DNA from: Cytophagaceae bacterium
Lineage (GTDB): Bacteria; Bacteroidota; Bacteroidia; Cytophagales; Spirosomataceae
DNA length: 45,781 nucleotides
Direction: 5' to 3'
Assembly: GCA_027488335.1 (NCBI GenBank)
Contig: JAIYBU010000041.1
Span: 1 to 45,781 of the forward strand
This document shows, piece by piece, positions 16,194 through 25,894 of this stretch. The notes under the pieces are model-generated. The model had not been told where the DNA came from and did no database searches. It saw nothing but the letters and a program-made list of their open reading frames with translations. The position numbers were made by a program, and so were the translations under genes. How positions within the stretch are numbered: the first letter of the stretch is position 1; every line of letters begins with the position of its first letter.

Positions 16194-18566
16194 TCACGGT
16201 TTTAAAACCAAAACTTTCTCTGAAACCGCTATGATTTTTGATTTCGTGAAATAAACTGGAAAATATCCGCCAGTTCCCCATAAATTAAATAAATCTCCGT
16301 AATGTTCTGAGCGTGGGTCACCTGATTGACCAGGGTTATTGATGCCCAGCGTTCTATCCCAATTTTCAGTGTCCACAATAATCTTGAACGATGCTCCGTG
16401 CGTTTGGTTCAGACTATTACTTGTGTTGTTGACCGTTTCGCCATAACCACCCCGAGGAATTGGGCCAAGGTTAATCTTTGCTTTCAAAGTGGGGTCTGTT
16501 ACCCAGTCTGAAAGGGCGTGTGTGAGTTTGATATGCTTATTGTTGGCTTGACCATATTGCCATTGGGTTTCATCCTTTCCCAATCTTGTAGTAATGTTAT
16601 CTACTGCTTGCTTGAAACAAGTAATTAATAACGAATCTCGACTGGCTAAGGGGTTTGCTCCCAAAAATGGCGGAGGAGTTACGAGCCAATCGGTCAGGCG
16701 TTTGGTCGGAATTGTTTTCATGTATTTTTGGGCTTTTTCGGGTACAGCGAGTTTATGAACCGCTTTTTGCAAAAGACTTTCCCATTCTACATAAACCGTG
16801 GCGTTGGTCGATTCGGGACTTAGCTCAAACGTATCCCAGTTTTCGATTTTTGATTTAAGGCTACGATACTTTTCATCAATTGATAGTCTTTTTAACATCG
16901 GTACTAACACACGAGCCGTGAGCGAAACGTAGTCGCTTTGAAGTAATGCAAATTCTTCTAACGTATGTTTTTTGCCCGAACTCAGCACTTCTTCTATGCG
17001 ATTGGCTCTCACAGGATGAGCCCATCGCCAGCCAATGGCATTTCTATTCGGAAAATTGATAGGAGTTAGGTTGTTATTGGCAGTGGCAACAAAACCCTCA
17101 GCTGGGTCGAATTTATTAGGCAGTAATTCAATGGGCAAGTAACCAGCCCATTCAAAACGACCATCGCCTGGAACTGGCACTAAGCCCGACCAATTTTTAC
17201 GAATCGGCGAGATACCAACCGCTTGCCAGCCGATATGTCCTTTTTTATCAGCCCAAATCATGTTTTCGCCTGGAATACGGCTAAAGGTACAGGCTTTGCG
17301 AAATTCTTCCCAACTTTTAGCTTGATTCATGCGTAAACTGGCCAAATACGGAGCACAGCCTACTTCTTGCCAACCCGCCCGAACGGCATATAAATGATTA
17401 TTTTTGATGTCTTCAAAAACAACTGGCCCGTGTCGGGTATATCTTAGTTGAACTATTTTAGGGGCTTGTCCTTTTATCTTAATGGTGTCCGAAATAACTT
17501 TAATGGTTTCCCAAACTCCCTTGTATTTGTATTGATTCGGGTTTTTAGGATTGGTTTCGTACACGTACAGGTCTTCGTTGTCGGTTTCAAAAATGGTCAA
17601 TCCCCAAGCACCGTATTCGTTATGCCCAATCGAAACACCTGGCAAGGTTGGTTCGCCACCACCAATCACATTCCAGTTGGGGGCATGCAAATGCACCCAA
17701 TAACGCAACGATGGCGTAGATTGAGCTCGGTGTGGGTCGTTGGCCAGCATCGGATAACCACTTTCGGTCAGTTTGCCCGAAACTATCCAGTTGTTTGAGC
17801 CAACGTTGTCTTTTTCGTCTTTATACCAATCTTGAAAATCATTGAGCAAACCCAATTTATTATCAGGTTTCGGAAATTTTAGAGGAGCTCTAAATGCTTC
17901 GTAGTATTCTAAAATATGCTCAAAAAGCACATCGTTATCAAGTATTTTATCGAGTTCGAGGTTTGGTTCGTTATCTGAATTTTTTGGGTGAAACCACGAT
18001 AATTCACGGACTTTATCTGCTCCTAAAATCTTTACCAAACGAGCATTATTGACTTCGTCTTCGATATTGCTCAAAAGCCCTTGATGGCGGCTAATAACTA
18101 CTTCGGGTGTCCAGAAATCGGGCAATGTATTGAGTAATTTAAATTCAAAAGGAAGGTCTTCGGGTTTTTGTCGAGCTTCGGCAATGTAGGCGTTTATTCC
18201 TGCCACAAAAGCTTCAATAATTTGTTTGCTTCGTGGGTGATAATGCTGTAGTTCTGCGGTTAAGTTTCCCCGAAACTTGAATAATCTTGTGCCAATATCA
18301 CGCTTTAATTCACGCTCGCCCAGTAGTTCGGCTACTGTACCTGTGGCTTGTCTTCGCCACATTTCGAGCTGAAAAAGTCGGTCAGAAGCTGCCACATAGC
18401 CTTGCGTTACGAATAAATCATGCTCATTTTGGGCATAAATATGCGAAACGCCCCATTTATCTTTATAAACTTCGACGGGCTGTTGTAGAATCTTGATATT
18501 AATAGTTTGTGCAAATGCAGAAAGGCTTATAAAAAAAATAAGCAGGGTTTTGGTGAAGTTTTTCAT
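16194..18566 (-). CDS. Penicillin acylase family Ntn-hydrolase (secreted)
   Basis: This 790-residue precursor has a signal peptide (about 1-19, SAFAQ). The alpha-subunit region includes VSHIYAQNEHDLFVTQGYVAASDRLFQLEMWRR-type sequence (40-72). The self-cleavage site is Gly256|Ser257 in NVGSNNWIVSG, where Ser257 becomes the N-terminal nucleophile of the beta subunit. Downstream family elements include GLTIFETDNEDLYVYE and the C-terminal Asn of NTSNSLNQTHGASFKIIVD. Members hydrolyse penicillins, acyl-homoserine lactones or other amides in the periplasm. The natural substrate cannot be told from sequence, but quorum-signal or envelope amide turnover are options. It is monocistronic, starting 163 bases before and divergent from the phosphoesterase gene. 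Confidence 0.93.
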   Translation of the reverse strand: MKNFTKTLLIFFISLSAFAQTINIKILQQPVEVYKDKWGVSHIYAQNEHDLFVTQGYVAASDRLFQLEMWRRQATGTVAELLGERELKRDIGTRLFKFRGNLTAELQHYHPRSKQIIEAFVAGINAYIAEARQKPEDLPFEFKLLNTLPDFWTPEVVISRHQGLLSNIEDEVNNARLVKILGADKVRELSWFHPKNSDNEPNLELDKILDNDVLFEHILEYYEAFRAPLKFPKPDNKLGLLNDFQDWYKDEKDNVGSNNWIVSGKLTESGYPMLANDPHRAQSTPSLRYWVHLHAPNWNVIGGGEPTLPGVSIGHNEYGAWGLTIFETDNEDLYVYETNPKNPNQYKYKGVWETIKVISDTIKIKGQAPKIVQLRYTRHGPVVFEDIKNNHLYAVRAGWQEVGCAPYLASLRMNQAKSWEEFRKACTFSRIPGENMIWADKKGHIGWQAVGISPIRKNWSGLVPVPGDGRFEWAGYLPIELLPNKFDPAEGFVATANNNLTPINFPNRNAIGWRWAHPVRANRIEEVLSSGKKHTLEEFALLQSDYVSLTARVLVPMLKRLSIDEKYRSLKSKIENWDTFELSPESTNATVYVEWESLLQKAVHKLAVPEKAQKYMKTIPTKRLTDWLVTPPPFLGANPLASRDSLLITCFKQAVDNITTRLGKDETQWQYGQANNKHIKLTHALSDWVTDPTLKAKINLGPIPRGGYGETVNNTSNSLNQTHGASFKIIVDTENWDRTLGINNPGQSGDPRSEHYGDLFNLWGTGGYFPVYFTKSKIIAVSEKVLVLKP

Positions 18567-18729
18567 GTTTAGGTTTAGTTTGAATCAGTCAAATATAATG
18601 AGATTTTGTGGAATTTGTGGGCTATATTCGGGGCTGCTTGTAATTTTATTAAACATTCCTTAATCCTGAAAACCCTAAGTATTGGAGTTTGTTACTTATT
18701 TTTGGGAAATATTCAATTTACTACCCAAT

Positions 18730-21441
18730 ATGAAAAAAAATAATTTGCTCATTTTAGCAGTTTTTGCATGTATTGTTACTCACTTTTTAAGTTGTAAATC
18801 TACCAAGAAAGATACTTATACGGCTGTCAATCAATCGTCGCTACGCTATGATGATACCACACTTTTCGCCGAAAGCTCGCCTTATTTGATGCCTTATAAT
18901 CGTATTATTGATGGAGCGGGCGAGTCGGTCAATTTTGGAAATCCTGACCTCGAAAATCACAGCCTCGATTTAGTAATGATTCCAAACTCAGCTTTGGTAG
19001 TTGTCGAAGACCGCTACGGTGTGGCTGTTTTTGATAGCAAAACGCACGCATTGGTTAATCGTTGGAGTTATGATAAAGCTCCGCAGTACAAAAGTAATAT
19101 GAGTTCGTTTTCGGGCATCAAGGCTGTTTCAGTCAAAGATTCAGTGTATATTTTTTGGGGAGCGGGTGGTCGAGAAACCCCCGATTCGTATGTGATGCAA
19201 GCTGCTTGGACTGGCAAAGAAATCAAGTTTATCAAAGCTTTTACGTTTAAGGCTGAAGCCCCTGCTACGGTGGCTTTGCCCAATGAAGTAGAAATAAAAA
19301 ACGAAAACGGCGAGTTATTTCTCTACACGGTGCTAAATGGCAATAACCAAATAGTAAAATCGAAAGTAAGCAGTGGCGAAGTTGTTTGGTCGAAACCTAC
19401 GGGAGTAGCTCCGTTTGGACTGAAAATCGTTGATAATAAAGCTTTTGTAACAAACTGGGCTGGGCCAGTAACCAACCCCGCCGATGGAAAAGAAACAGCG
19501 GGTGTGCCGTGGGGAAGTGCTTACATAAACCCACAAACGGGAGCGATTTCGAGAGGAACAGTGTCGGTTTTTGATATAAATACTGGGCAAGCTCTCAAAG
19601 AAATCAACGTTGGTTTACACCCAAATGCCGTTGTTACAAGTCCCGATAAAAGGTTTGTTTACGTAGCCAACGGAAATAGTGACCATGTTTCGGTGATTGA
19701 TGCTCAAAATTTACAAGTAATTGATTCAATTTATGTCGGACTTTTCAAAGATAACGAGACGCTCATTGGTAGCACGCCCAATGCCTTGGCTCTGGACGAG
19801 TCGGGTACGGTACTGTACGTAGCCAATGGCATGGATAATGCGATTGCGGTGGTTTCGCTCGGAAGAAATGCGAGTAGTAAAGGAACTGGACAAAGTTTCG
19901 TAAAAGGCTATATCCCAACGCAGGCTTATCCGTCAGGAATAGTGGTGAATGCAGGCGAATTATACGTGACTAACCTCGAAGCCGTAGGGGCAAGAGCTGC
20001 CCATAAATTGAGAGATGGCATTAAAGCCGACAAAGCCTATAATTCACACAAGCAGTTGGCTTCGATTTCATTTATTCCGCTACCTGACGAAGCAAAACTC
20101 AAAGCTTTCACCGAAAAAGTAAAAAATCAGAGTTTATATAAGCGAGTAAAATTAGCCGAATTGTTGCCCCGAAAAAATATCGCTCCTCGACCAGTACCTG
20201 AGCGAATCGGAGAGCCTTCGGTGTTTAAGCATGTGCTGTATATCATCAAAGAAAATCGCACGTATGACCAAGTTTTGGGTGATATGAAAGAGGGCGATGG
20301 CATGGCTTCGTTGTGTATTTTTGGCGATAGCATCACGCCTAATCAGCATAGTATTGCCCGTGAGTATTTGTTGATGGATAATTATCATGTTTCGGGAAAA
20401 GCTTCGGCCGAGGGGCATCATTGGGCAAGTGCTGGAATGGTAACTGATTATACCGAAAAGAGCGTGCGAGCGTGGTTTCGTAGTTACCCACACGTGCTAT
20501 ACGATGCCTTGGTCTATAACAAAAAAGGCTTAATTTGGAATAACGCCCTCGACCATGGAAAAAGCGTCAGAATCTACGGCGAAGCTTGTACCTGTGAGTT
20601 CGATGAGAAAAAATATGATTGGTTTAGTTTGTATGATTTACAGCAAAAGGGAGAGACTTTTCCGTACATAAACACGACAACTATTTCAAGAGTTCGACCG
20701 ATTTTGGCAACTCATTTCCCTGGGTGCGATAATGAAATAATCAGCGACCAAATGCGAGCCGATGCGTTTTTGAAAGAATTAAAAGCTGCCGAGGCTAACC
20801 CAAATGGCACTTTGCCAAACCTAATGATTATGTCGTTGCCGAATGACCATACAACGGGTATGAATCCTAAGTTTCCAACGCCACGAGCTATGGTGGCCGA
20901 TAATGATTTGGCCGTTGGCCGAATTGTGGAGGCTATTATGAAAAGTCGTTTTGCTGACTCAACCGTGATTTTTATCAGTGAAGATGACTCGCAAGCTGGT
21001 TGGGACCACGTGAGTGCCTACCGCACGACTGGTTTTGTGATAAGTAATTATTCACGCTTGCAGAAAACCGTACACACCAATTATAACCAAACTTCATTAC
21101 TACGCACGATTGAGCAAATTTTGGGCTTACCGCCGATGAATATTATTGATGCAACCGCCTCGCCAATGTTTGATTGTTTCACCGATAGAATCGACCGAAG
21201 CTATCAGTTTACGCATAAGAAAAACCTTGTTCCGCTCAATGAAATGAACAAACCTGCGAATCTTCAGAAAGGTGCGGCCTTGAAGTTTACGAATCAGTCG
21301 ATAAAATTTGCTTTTAATAGAATTGACCGAGGCAACGACAATATGCTGAATCGAATTCTTTGGTATTCGGCCAAAGGCTCAAAGCCATACCCCGCAAAAA
21401 TGTCGGGTAGCGAAGAAGAAGAGGACGAAGACGATGATTGA
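18730..21441 (+). CDS. Beta-propeller/phosphoesterase lipoprotein
   Basis: This 903-residue protein has a lipoprotein signal ending THFLSC (Cys22). An N-terminal seven-bladed propeller of the YncE type (about 60-430; FVYVANGNSDHVSVIDAQ, VLYVANGMDNAIAVVSL) is fused to a phosphoesterase domain (PF04185, about 510-860). The latter shows LYIIKENRTYDQVLGDM at its start and the metal-binding SEDDSQAGWDHVSAYRT near the end. Such fusions are common in Bacteroidota and are annotated as alkaline phosphatase- or phospholipase C-like; the true substrate is unknown. The C-terminus ends with eight acidic residues of nine (EEEEDEDDD). The ATG at 18730 is chosen because it begins the lipoprotein signal. A start at 18682 would add 16 residues and overlap a TATTTTTG box at 18694-18701. 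Confidence 0.88.
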   Translation: MKKNNLLILAVFACIVTHFLSCKSTKKDTYTAVNQSSLRYDDTTLFAESSPYLMPYNRIIDGAGESVNFGNPDLENHSLDLVMIPNSALVVVEDRYGVAVFDSKTHALVNRWSYDKAPQYKSNMSSFSGIKAVSVKDSVYIFWGAGGRETPDSYVMQAAWTGKEIKFIKAFTFKAEAPATVALPNEVEIKNENGELFLYTVLNGNNQIVKSKVSSGEVVWSKPTGVAPFGLKIVDNKAFVTNWAGPVTNPADGKETAGVPWGSAYINPQTGAISRGTVSVFDINTGQALKEINVGLHPNAVVTSPDKRFVYVANGNSDHVSVIDAQNLQVIDSIYVGLFKDNETLIGSTPNALALDESGTVLYVANGMDNAIAVVSLGRNASSKGTGQSFVKGYIPTQAYPSGIVVNAGELYVTNLEAVGARAAHKLRDGIKADKAYNSHKQLASISFIPLPDEAKLKAFTEKVKNQSLYKRVKLAELLPRKNIAPRPVPERIGEPSVFKHVLYIIKENRTYDQVLGDMKEGDGMASLCIFGDSITPNQHSIAREYLLMDNYHVSGKASAEGHHWASAGMVTDYTEKSVRAWFRSYPHVLYDALVYNKKGLIWNNALDHGKSVRIYGEACTCEFDEKKYDWFSLYDLQQKGETFPYINTTTISRVRPILATHFPGCDNEIISDQMRADAFLKELKAAEANPNGTLPNLMIMSLPNDHTTGMNPKFPTPRAMVADNDLAVGRIVEAIMKSRFADSTVIFISEDDSQAGWDHVSAYRTTGFVISNYSRLQKTVHTNYNQTSLLRTIEQILGLPPMNIIDATASPMFDCFTDRIDRSYQFTHKKNLVPLNEMNKPANLQKGAALKFTNQSIKFAFNRIDRGNDNMLNRILWYSAKGSKPYPAKMSGSEEEEDEDDD

Positions 21442-21451
21442 GTTTTTGATG

Positions 21452-21486
21452 TTACATTCCCTTGCTCACTGGGCAGGGGAATGTAA
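21452..21486. terminator. Hairpin terminator between the phosphoesterase gene and the AEC transporter gene
   Basis: A 14-bp stem with one G-T pair (21452-21465 with 21473-21486) encloses a 7-nt loop. It begins 10 bases after one stop and ends directly at the other. Confidence 0.7.
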
Positions 21487-22407
21487 TCAATTCAAATGCA
21501 GTCCCAAAACCAATCCCCACATCAGTACAAAACTTATCAATAATGAAATATTGACCAACGTTCCAGGAATCCGTGTGTCGTAGTTAAGTTCGTCGGCAAA
21601 TGGTAGGATTGTCATCCCAGAAGGCAGCGTTACACAGATAATCAAGACCGCATAAAGTAGGGTTTCGTGCGAAAAGCTGAAATAAATTCCCAACACAAAT
21701 AGTATTCCGACTGCGTATCTGATAATCAACACTTTCGAGATGGCAATTACTTGTTTTTTATTGAGCTCAAAACTCAAATAAATGCCCATCAAGAGTAAGA
21801 CTAATGCTTTATTGGCTTGGGCGAGAGTACCCAAAAAATCAAAAACTAAGGTGGGCATTTCGACCTGAGAAAGATTGATTATCAAGCCAATAAATAAGCC
21901 CAAAACTGGCGGTAAACTGAAAATTTTCTTGATTAAAGTGCCAAATTCGGGTAAGCCTTTGTGGTTAGATGAAAAATAACTTCCGATGGGATAAACTACA
22001 CCAAAAGTCATAATGGTATTCCCAATATCAAACATCACGGCATAAACCATCGCTTCTTTCCCGAAAAGGCCTTCGATGAGCGGAAAGCCAAAAAGACCAA
22101 CGTTTAGGCCTCCCGCACCCATCGTCAGAACACCACGCAAATCATTCGGGTATTTGGCAAACCAAATCCATGCAATGGCAATCATGATTGAGCAAAATAC
22201 TATACAAAATAGCGGAAGTAGTAAAAGCGAAGAATCCAGTTTTACGCGAGCCGTCGAGAAAATCATCAAAGCAGGAAAAGTGGTGTGCATCAAAAACTTT
22301 GAGATGGTTTTTCCTTCTTTCTCCGAAATGAAATTGTATTTTTTTATAAAAAATCCTAAACCAATAATAGATAAGGTAAGTATAAAAACGTTGTTAGTTT
22401 GACTCAT
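21487..22407 (-). CDS. AEC family (auxin efflux carrier-type) transporter
   Basis: This 306-residue inner-membrane protein has about ten transmembrane helices in two inverted halves. The first half (SIIGLGFFIKKYNFISEKEGKTISKFLMHTTFPALMIFSTAR) is the standard AEC N-terminus, and helix break motifs such as GGLNVGLFGFPL and VTLPSGMTILPFADEL are visible. Family members move organic anions such as malate, malonate or related acids. The ATG overlaps the stop of the alcohol dehydrogenase gene by one base (TAATG), so the two are translated from one mRNA and the dehydrogenase product or substrate is a plausible cargo. Confidence 0.9.
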   Translation of the reverse strand: MSQTNNVFILTLSIIGLGFFIKKYNFISEKEGKTISKFLMHTTFPALMIFSTARVKLDSSLLLLPLFCIVFCSIMIAIAWIWFAKYPNDLRGVLTMGAGGLNVGLFGFPLIEGLFGKEAMVYAVMFDIGNTIMTFGVVYPIGSYFSSNHKGLPEFGTLIKKIFSLPPVLGLFIGLIINLSQVEMPTLVFDFLGTLAQANKALVLLLMGIYLSFELNKKQVIAISKVLIIRYAVGILFVLGIYFSFSHETLLYAVLIICVTLPSGMTILPFADELNYDTRIPGTLVNISLLISFVLMWGLVLGLHLN

Positions 22408-23426
22408 TATGCTGTGATATTTACTATAATTTTACTTTCATTTCCTGTGGCTGCCAGCTCTAAAGCCGTTTGCAATTCATGGAGTGTTGAGTAGCTTGAT
22501 ATAATTAGACTTGGTTGTATTACTTTTGAGCGAATAAGTTGAAGCGTACGCTGAAAATCAAAAGGATGGTCATAGATAATAGAAGGCACAATCTGGATAC
22601 CTTCACGAGCAATTTTTAGGGGAGTGAAAGTAGCCAAATCTCCCGAAAGCCCAACCAAAACAATTTCCGACCCACGTGGTGCTGCTGCCGTTGCCAACGA
22701 AGCTGTATGTGCTGAACCCGCACACTCAAATACCGCCGATACGCTATTTTCTAACCAAATTTTTGATAATTCTGCTGTTTGAGCTTCCAATTCGCCACTC
22801 GGAGAAATGGCTGTTGCTCCTAAATCGGTAGCGATTTCTAATTTTGCAGCATTGAGTTCGCTCACAAAAACCCGATAACCCAACGAAAGTGCCAAATGCG
22901 TGAGTAGCAGCCCAATTGCTCCCAAACCAATGATGGCAATCGTATCGCCAGGTTTAGTTTTTGTACTAAAAAGGGCATGAACTGCAACAGCAGTTGGCTC
23001 AAGCACTACTGCATTGTCATCGCTGATATCGTTCGGAATTTTCCACGCAAAATCGGCAGGTAATGTAATATATTCGGCAAAACAACCTGCTTCTGTTAGA
23101 CCAATTACTCGCTTATTGGTGCAAATATTCCCACGTCCACTTAGGCAGTATTGGCATTTTTGGCATGGAATATTGGGTTCGATAGCCACTCTTTCGCCAA
23201 CGCTGCGATTGCTTACCCCTTCTCCAATTTTATCAATAAATCCTAATCCTTCATGGCCAATAATGGTTGGATTGGCCAACAAACGATGCCCCAAAAATAA
23301 ATGCACATCCGAGCCACAAATACCCACTTTCGATAAACGCACCCGTACTTCCCCGAACTTTGGCTCAGGAATTTCGATGTCTTCTAACAAAATCTCGTTG
23401 GGTTTATTTAAAAATGCACTACGCAT
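22407..23426 (-). CDS. Zinc-dependent medium-chain alcohol/polyol dehydrogenase
   Basis: This 339-residue MDR enzyme has the catalytic zinc ligand C37 in GICGSDVHLF, GHEGLGF (His-Glu), and the structural-zinc cysteines in CQKCQYCLSGRGNIC. The NAD(P) motif is AIIGLGAIGLLLTHLAL, with acidic/polar FVSELN after it suggesting NAD preference. The closest families are sorbitol/threonine/L-idonate dehydrogenases, with substrate undetermined. It is the first gene of a two-gene operon with the AEC transporter. It starts 174 bases before and divergent from the MFS gene, so a shared regulated region for sugar-acid metabolism is possible but not shown. Confidence 0.9.
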   Translation of the reverse strand: MRSAFLNKPNEILLEDIEIPEPKFGEVRVRLSKVGICGSDVHLFLGHRLLANPTIIGHEGLGFIDKIGEGVSNRSVGERVAIEPNIPCQKCQYCLSGRGNICTNKRVIGLTEAGCFAEYITLPADFAWKIPNDISDDNAVVLEPTAVAVHALFSTKTKPGDTIAIIGLGAIGLLLTHLALSLGYRVFVSELNAAKLEIATDLGATAISPSGELEAQTAELSKIWLENSVSAVFECAGSAHTASLATAAAPRGSEIVLVGLSGDLATFTPLKIAREGIQIVPSIIYDHPFDFQRTLQLIRSKVIQPSLIISSYSTLHELQTALELAATGNESKIIVNITA

Positions 23427-23600
23427 GAAAATCTGTAAATTAGAATAGGTTTTGCTTCCGAAATACTTGTTAATCAGATAAATACAAGCATATGAGCCAA
23501 AGTAATAGTATAATAAGCCGCAAAGAAAATATATTTTATTCAGAAAATAGCTTATTTATTTGAAATGAAGCATTTTTGCGTTTTGATTCTAAATACATCT

Positions 23601-24917
23601 ATGACCTATTCAGACCTACAAAACCGCTTCAAAAATCTTATTGACAATAGTCCAATGAGTACATTTCAACTCATAATTGTGGCTATTTGCTTTGTACTAA
23701 ACATGAACGATGGCATTGATGTGCTGGTGGTATCGTTTTCTGGCTCCGATATTACAAAGGAGTGGGGCCTATCAAAAACTGAAATGGGCTATATCTTTAG
23801 TGCGGGTTTAGCGGGTATGATGGCAGGGGCATTTTTGCTTGCACCATTGGGCGATAAACTCGGTCGTCGTAAGGTTTTTCTTATTTCTTTGACTTTCATT
23901 ACGAGCGGAATGTTGTTGGTGTTCTTCTGCACGAGTTATACACAATTATTACTCTTACGTTTCCTAACGGGCTTGGGCATTGGTGGAATTTTGCCAACGA
24001 TGGCCGCCACGGCTTCGGAGTTTTCAAACAATAAAAACCGAGATTTCAACGTCGGATTGGTGCAGGCTGGCTGGCCAGTTGGGGCAATTTTTACAGGCTT
24101 TTTCTGTGCCTACGCCATTCCTGAATTTGGTTGGCGATTCGCCTTTTTGTTTGCGGGCGGTATTTCGTTATTGATGCTCATTGGCGTGTTTGTTTACATG
24201 ACCGATTCGTTGGAGTTTTTGGCAAAAAAACAACCCGAAAATGCTCAACAAAAAATCAATGATTTACTCACCAAAATGGGACACGATGGCATCAAAGCAT
24301 TACCACAAAAACCTATCGAACAAACAGCCGCCCCGATAAAAGAATTATTTGAGCCAGCTTACCGAAATTCTACTTTTAAAGTGTGGGTAGCTATTTTCTT
24401 TGGTTTCTTGACGCTCTACACACTCATGAGTTGGGTACCAAACATTGCCAAAGAAGCAGGTTTGCCTTTTGAAATGGCCACTTACGTAGGTATTGCACTC
24501 AACGCAGGAGCGGCCATTGGCACGGCTTCGATGGGTTGGGTAGCTGGCCGACTGGGCTTGAAAAAAACGGTGCTGAGTTTTATGCTTTTAGCTTTTGCCG
24601 TGATGCTGATTTACGGCAATTTTACGCTCAATACGGCCATGATGTTTGTGATGATTTTCTTCATCGGAATCTTCGTGCAAGGTGGTTTTAATGGTATGTA
24701 CCCAACAATTTCGAGAGTTTATCCAACCGAAATTCGCACGACTGGCGTTGGGTTTTCGATAGGCGTGGGGCGTATGGGGGCTATTCTTGGGCCAACACTT
24801 TTTGGGGTTTCATCGGATGCTGGGCTGAGTATTCAGATACTTTTTAGCCTTTTTTCATTGCCGCTATTGGTAACGGGACTGGCTGTATATAGCCTAAAAT
24901 CAAAGAATTTGAGTTGA
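23601..24917 (+). CDS. MFS transporter (aromatic acid/sugar acid type)
   Basis: This 438-residue protein has twelve transmembrane helices. It has the MFS signature between helices 2 and 3 (GDKLGRRKVFLI, about residues 88-99 from this start), NDGIDVLVVSFSG in helix 1 (the acidic residue typical of the aromatic acid:H+ symporter group), and the equivalent GRLGLKKT in the second half. Substrates in this family include 4-hydroxybenzoate-like aromatic acids and sugar acids. I start at MTYSDLQNRF (23601), since the 12 residues from the upstream ATG (23565) are not family-like. It is probably monocistronic. Confidence 0.88.
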   Translation: MTYSDLQNRFKNLIDNSPMSTFQLIIVAICFVLNMNDGIDVLVVSFSGSDITKEWGLSKTEMGYIFSAGLAGMMAGAFLLAPLGDKLGRRKVFLISLTFITSGMLLVFFCTSYTQLLLLRFLTGLGIGGILPTMAATASEFSNNKNRDFNVGLVQAGWPVGAIFTGFFCAYAIPEFGWRFAFLFAGGISLLMLIGVFVYMTDSLEFLAKKQPENAQQKINDLLTKMGHDGIKALPQKPIEQTAAPIKELFEPAYRNSTFKVWVAIFFGFLTLYTLMSWVPNIAKEAGLPFEMATYVGIALNAGAAIGTASMGWVAGRLGLKKTVLSFMLLAFAVMLIYGNFTLNTAMMFVMIFFIGIFVQGGFNGMYPTISRVYPTEIRTTGVGFSIGVGRMGAILGPTLFGVSSDAGLSIQILFSLFSLPLLVTGLAVYSLKSKNLS

Positions 24918-25025
24918 AAAGAGCGTTGGAAATAATTATTAACCGAGAGCAACATCATTACAAAAAATGTATTCGTAAATTAGGGTTTTTAAACTAATAT
25001 TCAACCTTACGAATCAATTTTAATC

Positions 25026-25655
25026 ATGAAAAAACTATCATTGTTGGTGTGTTTGTTGTTATCGGTCAGTTTGGCCTTTTCGCAGAAAAAAGAAAAAGGT
25101 TGGGTTTCTCTTTTTGATGGCAAATCGTTTGATGGCTGGAAAATAAACGAAGACCACCCTGCCACATTTTCTATCGAAGACGGAACAATAAAAGTAGCGG
25201 GCGAACGAGCCCACCTATTCTACGAAGGCAAAGTTGGCAACCACGATTTTAAGAATTTTGAGTTTAAACTAAAAGCCAAAACGCTCCCTGGCTCAAACTC
25301 TGGTATATTTATTCATACTGCCTATCAGGCAAAAGGCTGGCCCGAAAAAGGCTACGAAGTGCAAGTAAACCAAACGCACACCGACTGGCGTAAAACAGGA
25401 AGTTTGTATGGCATAAATGATGTAAAAGAAAATTTTGCGAAAGACAACGAGTGGTACGAATACCATATCATTGTGCAAGACAAGCACATTATCATAAAAA
25501 TTGATGATAAAGTAGCGGTTGATTATACCGAGCCTGACACCCTCCCCGAAAACCGTGGACTAAAAAGATTGAGTTCGGGTACGGTTGCTCTACAAGGCCA
25601 CGACCCTAAAAGCATCGCCTATTTTAAAGATATTAAGATTAAGATTTTGAAGTAG
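25026..25655 (+). CDS. Secreted DUF1080 (3-keto-disaccharide hydrolase) protein
   Basis: This 209-residue protein has a signal peptide (about 1-19, SLAFSQ) and a single DUF1080/PF06439 jelly-roll domain. The family opening WVSLFDGKSFDGWK, the core GSNSGIFIHT and GYEVQV, and the final strand TVALQGHD...AYFKDIKIKIL are all visible. The family is known for laminin-G/concanavalin-like folds acting on 3-keto-glycosides or binding glycans in the periplasm. Unlike many members it has no attached lipid anchor or second domain. No keto-sugar dehydrogenase is adjacent. Confidence 0.93.
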   Translation: MKKLSLLVCLLLSVSLAFSQKKEKGWVSLFDGKSFDGWKINEDHPATFSIEDGTIKVAGERAHLFYEGKVGNHDFKNFEFKLKAKTLPGSNSGIFIHTAYQAKGWPEKGYEVQVNQTHTDWRKTGSLYGINDVKENFAKDNEWYEYHIIVQDKHIIIKIDDKVAVDYTEPDTLPENRGLKRLSSGTVALQGHDPKSIAYFKDIKIKILK

Positions 25656-25671
25656 GTTTTTGAGTTTATAC

Positions 25672-25892
25672 AAACGCTGAAAGCGTCGAATCGCAACAGT
25701 CCACTGTTGTGGTTCGATTCTTTCAGCGTTTTTCTCATTTAGTTGAAATATTCGCTACGTTCGGCTGATTTTGAAATCAGTCGTAGTGTTAGCCGTTTTT
25801 AAAACGGCATTGTAGAATAAGGTTTTATGCGTTGCGTTTAGAGAACGCTTGGCACAATGACTAAATGTTCTACATTTAGTCATTGTGCCAAG
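25672..25892. repeat. Cluster of four palindromes
   Basis: Four hairpins follow one another. H1, 25672-25731: long imperfect stem with apex CAACAGT-CC-ACTGTTG. H2, 25753-25788: CTGATTT/AAATCAG inside CGCTACG/CGTAGTG. H3, 25792-25808: GCCGTTTT/AAAACGGC. H4, 25848-25892: a perfect 20-bp stem with loop TTCTA. H1 may terminate the DUF1080 gene. Together they look like dispersed repeat units collected in one intergenic site. Confidence 0.7.
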
Positions 25893-25894
25893 AT

